15,390 bases of DNA, taken from positions 1 to 15,390 of the forward strand of contig NAVB01000137.1 in assembly GCA_002179805.1 (NCBI GenBank). The letters are read 5' to 3'. Below, in pieces: positions 7,201-14,179 of this stretch. The notes under the pieces are model-generated. The model did no database searches, had not been told where the DNA came from, and saw only the letters and a list, made by a program, of their open reading frames with translations. How positions within the stretch are numbered: the first letter of the stretch is position 1; each line of letters starts with the position of its first letter. Both the position numbers and the translations under genes were made by a program. Origin of the DNA: Acanthamoeba lenticulata. Lineage: Eukaryota > Discosea > Longamoebia > Acanthamoebidae.

Positions 7201-9849
7201 AGATCCGGTAACTTAGACTTGGCGCATCATCATGATGATGAAACGAAACGTCTGAGACTCTAACCATTCGCTGCTCGTGTCTTTTCTCGCGTGGCCACCG
7301 CGCACAGGAAGTCGGGATTCCCGCTGCGGGAGACGTTTGAGCGGTTCTGGCGCAGCTACCGGGTCCTCGTGCCCCAAACCCGCTCGGTGCTCACGCCGTC
7401 TGGCCTCATGGGTTGTGCCGACTACGGCGCCGCGTGCAAGTACCCTCCCCCACGCGATGAGACGCACCAAGGTGATGCATGGCTCACATGGTCTGGCTGG
7501 CTACAGGAAGTTGGTGGAGGACCTGAACGAGCAGAACTGCGGACTTTTGCTGCCGGACCAATACTTTGTTGGTACCTCCAAGGTGTTGCTCAAGGACGAC
7601 CAGGTACACGATCACAACAAGAGAATGAACAAGCCTCTAGTGACTCTAATTCCTTTGCTTTGTCAGGTCACGATCCTTGAACTTGCGCGGCGGGCAGTCC
7701 TCCAGGACTATGCCTACATTTTGTTGAAGGTGCGGAAGCGATGAAGCATTGCGCCTTGTGTGGGAAACGAGTCGACTCACGCAACTGGCTGAAAACAGGT
7801 GTTGCGGGCATTCCACGACAGGCGCCTGTTCCTGCGGAAGCGACGCGCCGTGTCCGTGATCAGCCGCGCGTACCGATTCCACGCGGCGCGTTCTCATTTC
7901 TCAAAGGCGAAGAAAGCAGCCCTCAAGATCCAGGTGCGGCTCCTCATCCTCACGCCAACTCGCGTTGATCATGCTCTAAGGGTCTCTGGTGGTTTATGTC
8001 TGCGTGCAGACGTGGTACCGAATGAAGGCTCTGCGACGAAAGTACCTCGCGATGCGAAAGGCCATTCTCCTTATCCAGGTGCGTGCGCCATGTGTCCCCT
8101 GCTTGCTCGCCCTTGAGGCAAGCAAGCTCAACTCATGACTGTGTTTCACCACGTAGTCACGATCACGCATGGCCCGAGTGCGCCGGCCGTTCAAAGTTCG
8201 GTTCGAGGCACACATGGCCGAGAAGCGCACCCTGCGCGTCTCGCCCGCGGCACCGCCTGAACCACTTCCCCGAGACGCGCCACCACTCCCAGCGCCATCA
8301 GCAGCATCAGTCGCGCCCAGCGGTGCATACGCGGAGCCCTCGTATTCGCCTTCGGTACGGAGACCTCTCAGGGTCCTTACCCTTGCCCTTGCCGTATCGG
8401 TTTTTGAACTCACAAGGCTCTGTATGGGCAGGTCTCGTACCAGGCGCCCACGGAGAGCGGTTATGCGGTGGAGCCTCCCCGGCCGGTCCGAGCTGCTGGT
8501 GGGCAGGGGAAGCAAGACAAGCAGTGGATGACAATGCGCATCCAAAGCCTCGAGGACGAAGTCCACGAACGCGATCGCATGCTCGCACAGATGCAGGCCG
8601 AGCTGGCGGCGATGCGGATGGCCCTCGTGACGCTCGTCACCAACTCGCCGCGGACGGCCGAGGCCATGCCGCAGGCTCTGTCCTCCTTCCTCTCCTCGCC
8701 TCTCAGCACCTCGACACAGCCCACGGCGCCTCTTTCCCTGTCCGCAGCGGCGCCACCGCCCCCGGCAGCTCCGGCGGCTCCACCTGCGCCGCTGCCTCGC
8801 GGTCCGCCAGCTGCTCCCGCGGCGCCGCCAGCGCCGCTGCCTCGCGACCCACCTCCGCCGCCTTCTCCCTCTGCTGCAGCTCCGCCACCGCCATTACCAC
8901 GTGATGCGCCGCCGCCTCCAGCACCGGCAGCTCCAGCGGCGCCGCCAGCACCACTGCCACGTGATCCTGTCCCGCCACCGCCATTGCCACGAGACGCGCC
9001 GCCGCCTCCAGCAGCTCCACCAGCACCGCTGCCACGAGACGCGCCGCCGCCTCCGGCAGCGCCACCAGCACGCAGCAACGTCGCGCCACCGCCACCTTTG
9101 CCACGCGATGCGGCGCCTCCTCCGCCGCTGCCCCGGGACGCGCCACCATCGCCTCGGGTACCGCCGCCGCCTTCAGGCCAGCAAACACCCTCACGGACGG
9201 TCGGCGGCCCGCCGCCGCCAGCGGCCAGGTCTGGTGGAGCCCCGCCACCGCCCCCTCCTGGTGGTGCTGGTGGGCCGCCGCCGCCACCGCCAGCGGCAAG
9301 AGGTGGTGGAGGAGCGCCACCACCGCCCCCTCCCGGTGGTGGTGGTGGTGGGCCGCCGCCGCCGCCACCGCCAGCGGCAAGAGGTGGTGGAGGCGCGCCG
9401 CCGCCGCCACCGCCGCCAGCGGCAAGAGCTGGTGGAGGAGCCCCGCCACCACCGCCTCCGGGGGGCGGAGGAGCTCCGCCACCGCCGCCGGTGGCCAGAG
9501 TCGGTGGAGGAGGAGCTCCGCCACCGCCGCCACCGCCTGGAGGCGGTCCCCCGCCACCGCCACCGCCACCGCCAATGGGCGGAGGCGGAGGCGGAGGTGG
9601 TGGTGGAGCCGGCGGGATTGCAGCCTTGCTGGGTGGGGTCAAGCTCAAGAAAGCCGTCACGAAAGACAACAGCGCGCCCAAAGTTGTGGAAAGTACGCAC
9701 ATTGTCTTCTTTGGCTTCAATAACTGCAACGGCAGTTGTTTAAACTAACCCAACAATGGACAGGCAAGCCAGCAGCTGCAGCAGGAGGGGCCCCTATGGG
9801 CGGACTGTTTGCTGGAGGATTCCCAAAACTCAACTCAAGGGCTGGGTAA
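4211..9849 (+). CDS. Unconventional myosin with IQ neck, coiled coil, Pro-rich tail and WH2/verprolin-like C-terminus
   Basis: This is an actin-based motor fused to a monomer-actin-binding tail, 1368 residues. The 21 exons are 4211-4567, 4653-4837, 4908-5076, 5145-5211, 5281-5379, 5468-5571, 5640-5775, 5862-5980, 6043-6195, 6277-6447, 6537-6710, 6802-6975, 7050-7207, 7308-7439, 7507-7603, 7667-7729, 7799-7933, 8010-8078, 8157-8354, 8432-9692 and 9764-9849; every join keeps phase. Motor motifs are P-loop GESGAGKT (182-189), switch I NNNSSRFG (231-238), switch II DIFGFE (455-460), YLLEKSRIV and HYVRCIKPN. Glu402 is 16 residues before DTLAK, the TEDS-rule position. The neck (about 770-875) includes [15 protein letters not shown], a good IQ motif, and three weaker ones. 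Residues 952-990 look like a coiled coil, about 1020-1300 are Pro-rich, and 1314-1368 are WH2 plus a [11 protein letters not shown] motif. No SH3, TH1, MyTH4 or FERM domain is visible. Myosin class is unassigned. The exact N-terminus before about residue 60 is uncertain. Confidence 0.93.
6010..6042 (+). repeat. CA-rich microsatellite in a myosin intron
   Basis: The 3' part of intron 5981-6042 is an imperfect CA repeat (acacacactcacacacacacgac-like) ending at the cag acceptor. It serves as the polypyrimidine-poor tail of a 62-nt intron. I see no other function. Confidence 0.7.
7225..7240. repeat. Perfect 16-bp palindrome in a myosin intron
   Basis: catcatcatgatgatg is its own reverse complement and lies just inside intron 7208-7307, which splits the Arg codon before [10 protein letters not shown]. 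It could form a small hairpin near the donor or simply be a trinucleotide repeat meeting its inverse. Confidence 0.8.
8260..9575 (+). repeat. Proline-rich tail region with PLPRD repeats and Pro/Gly blocks
   Basis: The region encodes at least seven copies of PLPRD (one PLPRG variant), mostly followed by APPPP or PPPP. The first copy sits in exon 8157-8354 and the rest in exon 8432-9692 up to about 9145. It then changes to alternating poly-Pro (5-9 residues) and poly-Gly blocks separated by AARGGG-like spacers. Poly-Pro runs of this kind bind profilin and SH3 or WW domains in WASP, verprolin and formin proteins. The DNA is strongly C-rich on the plus strand, so the antisense strand also stays open for a long way as a composition artefact. 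Confidence 0.9.
9611..9846 (+). other. WH2 domain and verprolin-like C-terminal motif of the myosin
   Basis: Residues 1314-1340 contain [13 protein letters not shown] followed by [11 protein letters not shown]. The spacing I-x2-L-x2-G-x2-LKK and the downstream (T/A)VT-x-D-x-SAP pattern match the actin-monomer-binding WH2 region of WIP/verprolin proteins. After intron 9693-9763 (branch-like ACTAACC) the last exon adds [21 protein letters not shown], similar to the GGLF-x-GG-x-PKL element that follows WH2 in WIP-family proteins. The final exon joins in phase 1 and ends at TAA 9847-9849. Confidence 0.85.
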
Positions 9850-10024
9850 AGTGAGTGTGCCCTTCCTCCTGTCTTCCTCAGTTTGTAGCAAAAGAATACT
9901 TGTACATCTCTTTATCGGCCTTGCAAGCTGAGGGTGACGCTGGGCAGGCGCCGATTATTGTCGACGGTTATGACCTAGGTTTTCATAATTTGGCCAATAT
10001 TATTAAAACAGAAAAGAGAGCAAC
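9850..10024. other. Short intergenic region, myosin to DUF2306 gene
   Basis: 175 bp between two genes on the same strand. It must hold the myosin 3' end and the DUF2306 promoter. The last 60 bases are AT-rich (tcataatttggccaatattattaaaacagaa) and include ccaat, a possible CCAAT-type element about 30 bp before the ATG. I see no gene. Confidence 0.5.
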
Positions 10025-10732
10025 ATGTGGCTCTTCCACACAGCACTGACCTTACCCGCCCTACTCTTCTTCGTGCCACAGCTTTACGGCTTTCTCTTCG
10101 GCATCGATTCCGGCTTCGTCTTTGTCGATCGCATCTATCCACAAGCGCAGCAAAGAGACCCCTTCCGGCAGAACCCGCTTCTAATCTACACGCACATCTA
10201 CCTCACCGCCGCCGCCCTCTTCATTGGTCTTTACCAGGCGGCAACCACTCCTCAGGCGGCTCACCGGGCACAAACGAGCAAGGCTTCGGGCTCGTCGTCC
10301 GCCTCACGCCAGCTGCACACGGTGGCCGGGTGGGCCTACGTCGCGTGCCTGTCGGTGGGCGCTGCGGCTGCGGTGGCCTACGCCTGGCGGCAGCGCTACG
10401 GCTCCGACAACGGCATCGGCGGTGGCGTGGCCTTCACGGGCCTGGCGCTCGCCGGGGTCGTGCCCGCTTGGGTCGGCCTTTGGTGCCTCCTCGTGCGCCA
10501 CGACCCGGCCGCCCACGCCCTGTGGATGTCGCGCAGCGTGGCCGCCGTGTGGGGCGCCGGCGTGTTCTTCCGGGTCTTGGCCAACACCTTCCTCGTGTGG
10601 GTGGCCCAGCTCACGCCAGAGATCTACCCGAGCTGGGTGGCCATGACCTGGATGAGCTGGGTCCTTCCCGTCGCCGCGCTCGAGGTGTTTCGGGCGCTCT
10701 TCTGTGAGCAAAGAGAAAGAAAACAGGTTTAG
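10025..10732 (+). CDS. DUF2306-family integral membrane protein, single exon
   Basis: A 235-residue polytopic membrane protein of unknown function. Six likely membrane helices are at about 4-26, 51-72, 98-121, 131-157, 171-195 and 203-226. The family-like features are a first His-containing helix (YTHIYLTAAALFIGLY), the block RQLHTVAGWAYVACL, and HALWMSRSVAAVWG, resembling the conserved H-R...LG-R-Y and H-x2-WM-x-RS elements of DUF2306 proteins. The ATG is the first in frame and begins a hydrophobic helix. Unlike every complete neighbour it has no intron. The family is common in bacteria and fungi, so horizontal acquisition is possible. Its stop codon overlaps that of the convergent PIF1 gene. 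Low-confidence alternative: another haem- or quinone-associated membrane family. Confidence 0.8.
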   Translation: MWLFHTALTLPALLFFVPQLYGFLFGIDSGFVFVDRIYPQAQQRDPFRQNPLLIYTHIYLTAAALFIGLYQAATTPQAAHRAQTSKASGSSSASRQLHTVAGWAYVACLSVGAAAAVAYAWRQRYGSDNGIGGGVAFTGLALAGVVPAWVGLWCLLVRHDPAAHALWMSRSVAAVWGAGVFFRVLANTFLVWVAQLTPEIYPSWVAMTWMSWVLPVAALEVFRALFCEQRERKQV

Positions 10733-13700
10733 AGCAAGAAACAAAGCTCGTCATCCTCGTCGTGCCCGAGGTCAATGACGCTACACGGGCGGGACTGTTG
10801 CTGCTGCTGCTGCCAACTTGGCCGCAGGGGCTCGAGCTTGACGGGTCGGTTGGCGAGGTGGCGCGTCGAGTCGACATACACGCCAGACTGCGGCCCCGAC
10901 GGCCGTGGGATGTTGACCAGCGCGTGCTCTTTCTCCTTGGGCGAGCAGTTGAGCGGGAGATGCTCGCGCAGCGCCTTCTCGTCGTACTCGGCGATGAGAA
11001 ATTGGGGCACGCGCGTGATATCGTACAGCGTCTCGCGCTTGCGCGGGGCGCCTTCCGGCATCGGCGGCTTTGCGTCGCACCAACGGTAGAACTCAATCAC
11101 CGCCGGGCTCGCCATGGCGTGCCTGTTGTGGTTGATTGGCAGAACCTTAAAGGTCAGCCCCAATCCGGTGAAAGTGGTGTGGACTACCGAGGAGGAGGCG
11201 TCCGTACTCCTTGCGGAAGCGGCCACGGAGGCAGAGGCCCTCGAGCGTGCGGACGCGGCTCAGCGCGACGTAGGCCTGGCCCTTGGCAAAGATGCGGTCG
11301 AGCGACTGGATCTCCACCAGATCGAGCGACAGGCCCTGCGCTCACACGAACGTGTTCGTGCCGGCCAATGTAAGAGAGCCCTCCTCTTCGCCCGTGCGCA
11401 ACGCGTTGGCCGCACGCTGTACCTGGCTCTTGTGAATGGTGACGGCCCAGGCCAGCTTGAGCGGAAGCTGGCATCGAGACGCCTCGTATTCGCGCCCAGA
11501 CTCCCTGTACCTGGCTGCGCTCACGTGGCGTCAGGCTGAGCTTGGCGCCGCGGGGAGGGACAAGGCTCAGCTCAGCTCAGCCGGGCGCACCGCTAAACAC
11601 CATCGGACCCACGACGATCGGCTCCGTAAACCCGGCAAAGCGGACAAGCGGCAACCTGGCGGCCGCCCCCGTTTCGCGGGTGTCCAACACGCGTGAGCTA
11701 CTACCAGGCAAAGGAGGAGGACGAGGAGGAGGAGGAGGAGGAGGCCAAGTCCGGCCTACTTACTTGATCTTGCGGTGTTGGCGGAACCACGCGCTTTGTT
11801 CGGGCGCATTGTACAAGTACTCTGCGTAGGGTGAGTCCGGGTAGTTCCCAAGGCGATTCAACAGTTCTTCTGCAGGTTGAAAATAGTATCAATGATTAAA
11901 TTGGCCATAAAAAAGAAAATTAAGAAAATTAAGTAATAATAAGGCTTACCCTGGTCGACCCAGCCCACCACGACAGCGCGCGAGCCGTTGAAGAGTTGCG
12001 AGCAAAGATTCTTGATCAGCATCACTTGCGCGCCTGTGTGTGAGCTGCCTGTAAGTGTTACGCGCTCACAAGCGGGGGAGTTGAGGTTTATGGTCCTTTG
12101 TTATTTTACCAATCTTGAGTTCGACCTGCCTGGGGGCCATGCAGCCTCGCTCGAGCCAGTCGGACAGCACTCGGCGGGGCTGATCGTCGCTAGGCAGCTC
12201 GACCATGCCGTCATAGACAACCCGATCGCTGTTGAGCGCGTTGATGTGCGACCGATTGATGTTGTCCGCCTCGTTGTTGGTTGGGCACAGCTTCGTCGGT
12301 AGAATTCGCTCGTCCTCGTTCAGCTCACGATCCCAGCACCTGTCGACAGCAATGGTGAATTATTTTTTATTTTAATAATAATTTATTTTATAAAAAAGTT
12401 TTTTAGTAATGTCGCTCCACAAGGGTGGGAAAGGAGTACTCGTTCAGCACGGCTGCAGCTTCGTCATCGCACTCGCCCCGACGGATGTTGTTCAGGATCG
12501 CCTGGAACCTGGATTTGGATGTGAGTGGTTCATTGGCGACGATTTGAGGACGGGCAAAAGACAAAGCAGCATTTTGTCACCGTTGATCCTTCTGGCGGAA
12601 GACCTCGTTCAGCTGCACCACAGTGTCGATACAGAGCGGCCAAGCCTCCGAGTTGAAGGCAAACACGTTCCTCGGATCCGTCACGCGCTGAAATCGCAGG
12701 TCCACCACAGGAGGCAACTGGAGGAGAGGAAGCGACGGATTCGTCTTCTGGTCACGACAATATCATCGTTGACACAGGCCTGGGCTGGAGAGGTGAACGT
12801 ACTTGGAAGAAGTCGCCGCAGCAGATGAGCTGGATGCCGCCAAAGGGCAGCTCGGACTCCGGCAGACTGTGCCAATTGCGCACGCGCCGCGCAATGTACT
12901 CGAGCTTGTCAAACAAGTCGGCCGATATCTGCGCTCCTCCATGAAGCCAGGCATCAGCGCCAGTTACGTGTGAACACGCCATGCACGGGTCCGTGATGGA
13001 CAACAGGGGAGAGCGCACCATGCTGATCTCGTCAATTATGATCACCTCCACCTGGCGCCATCGTTCCTTCTTGCCAAACGCGCGGCCGAGCATGACGCTC
13101 ATTGCTTCGTCGCCAAGCCCAATGCCCGCCCACCGATGCAACGTCATCCCGCCGATGTTGCACGCGGCCACGCCAGTCGAGGCCGTGACGGCGATCGCCT
13201 CACTGTGACCCTTGTGGCGCCAGCGGAGCCGCTCGATGATGTGTTGGAGGAGGAAGGACTTGCCCGTGCCAGCGCCGCCGGTGAGAAAGAGGGAGTAGCC
13301 CTGACCGGCCAGCTCCAGCGCGCGTCGCTGTTGGGCATTCAGCGTTTCAGGCACTGGCGGTGGCGGTGGCGGTAGCCGTGGTTTGGGCTTGGTGGTGCTT
13401 CGGCGCTCCTGCTTGATGGGCGGGTCCGGCATCCGCTTGCTGGCGGGCAACAAGAAAAAAGGCGGCGGTGCCTTGTGGTAGGTCTCGACTTTCGGTGTCA
13501 TAAAGGGCGGCAGCGGTGCAAAGGCGCTCAACTGCGGCGGGCTCAGGGGAGGAGGCACGAAGGGAGGCTCACGCGCCAGCATGTCCATATGTCTGGGCAG
13601 GAAGGCAGGTGCCTGCGCTGCGGTCTCAAACTTGCGCGTTTTCGCGGGTGGTGGAGGCAAAGCAGCGGGTGGGTGACCCGCGCCAAAGAGATTGAGGGAA

Positions 13701-13996
13701 TTGCTGCACATGTGATTGTTATGAACTTGCGTTCCACGTGAATTCCATGAGGCAACTAATTGTGGAGATGTGACACGTACGCACGAAGAAAATCAAGAGC
13801 TTCAACCATTGAGGTGAAGCCCTTGAACACAGCCCCTGGGTAGCCAGACGTTTGCGCCTCGCATTCATCCCTTTGGTGAATTAAGTTAGATGTGCTCGCA
13901 CATGTTTAAATCTTGAGCAGCGAACCATGACGTATAGATGCCGGGTTGCCGTCCTCGGGCCACAACATAGTGCGTCTTCCGTTTGCGCTTGCCCAT
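10729..13996 (-). CDS. PIF1: PIF1-family 5'-3' DNA helicase with N-terminal RNase H1-type hybrid-binding domain
   Basis: Minus-strand exons are 13926-13996, 13781-13870, 13019-13703, 12803-12928, 12581-12717, 12440-12508, 12110-12339, 11950-12033, 11764-11869, 11591-11697, 11423-11514, 11208-11335 and 10729-11122, all phase-consistent, giving 772 residues. Residues 1-7 (MGKRKRK) could be an NLS. Residues 8-53 are an RHN/Cauli_VI domain. A Pro-rich linker runs to about 170. The SF1B helicase core follows: Q-like LNAQQRRAL (175-183), Walker A GGAGTGKS (196-203), motif Ia VTASTGVAA (226-234), Walker B IIIDEISM (275-282), motif III GDFFQLPPV (320-328), a PTKLCPTNNEADNIN block, HKSQG (596-600) and AYVALSR (620-626). 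The tail has a six-Gln run (746-751) and ends in SVIDLGHDEDDE, a probable SUMO-interacting motif. PIF1 helicases resolve G-quadruplexes, R-loops and Okazaki flaps, often in both nucleus and mitochondria. Confidence 0.93.
11515..11590 (-). repeat. PIF1 intron with GCTCA pentamer repeat
   Basis: About three and a half tandem copies of ctcag lie at 11565-11581 inside this 76-nt intron. The intron itself is defined by joining GPMVFS to ARYRESGREYEASRC in phase 1. Confidence 0.6.
11698..11763 (-). other. PIF1 intron with GGA/TCC repeat and tandem acceptor
   Basis: The intron contains an (AGG/CCT)n microsatellite at about 11711-11744 that provides a long pyrimidine tract on the coding strand. It ends in tagtag, so splicing at either TAG keeps frame and adds or removes one serine. 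Confidence 0.7.
12340..12439 (-). other. AT-rich PIF1 intron
   Basis: This 100-nt intron between the exons ending at 12440 and starting at 12339 is almost pure A/T for about 55 bases (12356-12410), in strong contrast with its GC-rich exons. Its removal restores AAAVLNECWDRELNEDER, a continuous PIF1 helix region. Confidence 0.85.
13781..13996 (-). other. RHN (Cauli_VI/RNase H1 hybrid-binding) domain exons of the PIF1 protein
   Basis: Exon 1 reads HYVVARGRQPGIYTSW and exon 2 continues DECEAQTSGYPGAVFKGF, then TSMVEALDFLR. Together they match the RNase H1 hybrid-binding pattern Y-V-(K/R)-G-x2-PGIY-x-x-W-x-EC-x-AQ-x-x-GYPGA-x-(F/Y)K-x-F. The Trp codon is split by intron 13871-13925 (gttcgc...CTAAC...aag). 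Exon 2 joins the helicase exon through intron 13704-13780, with a gtacgt donor and gtgcag acceptor, in phase 2. The alternative that helicase translation starts at the ATG at 13709-13711 would omit this domain. Confidence 0.85.
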
Positions 13997-14179
13997 CGGA
14001 AACAGCCAAAATCTTGTGTGCAGGCCGGTGCGCAAATGAAACGCGTGTTTTCCGTTACACGGTTGTTGCAACTTGCAAGTAGGAGCTCTGGTGCTGTTCT
14101 CTGTAAGCTGGCTTGAGCCATCGCGGAGACGCGCCTGGCTCAAGGGTCTGGATTGTGCACTTGGGGCGTTTGTATTTGG
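13997..14179. promoter_or_regulatory. Intergenic region between REV3 and PIF1
   Basis: 183 bp between the REV3 stop and the PIF1 start, both on the minus strand. It must hold the REV3 3' end and the PIF1 promoter. An upstream ATG at 14121 opens a short frame that runs out of frame across the PIF1 start to 13906. If the transcript starts upstream of it, this uORF could reduce PIF1 translation. Confidence 0.45.

Noticed and set aside
8190..8215. tRNA B-box-like ggttcgaggc
   Set aside because: It is in the myosin neck exon, has no A box or cloverleaf around it, and is coding.
8461..9729. 422-codon antisense open frame rich in Gly and Pro opposite the myosin tail
   Set aside because: It mirrors the C-rich Pro/Gly repeats of the sense exon; low-complexity composition alone keeps it open. 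No domain is recognisable.
4211..9849. Assigning the myosin to a known class such as I, V, VII or MyoK
   Set aside because: No TH1, SH3, DIL, MyTH4 or FERM domain is visible, and motor phylogeny cannot be done by eye.
13697..13711. ATG at 13709-13711 as the PIF1 start
   Set aside because: It lies in the last bases of an intron with a good acceptor. The upstream exons join in phase and complete an RHN domain, so the longer model is better.
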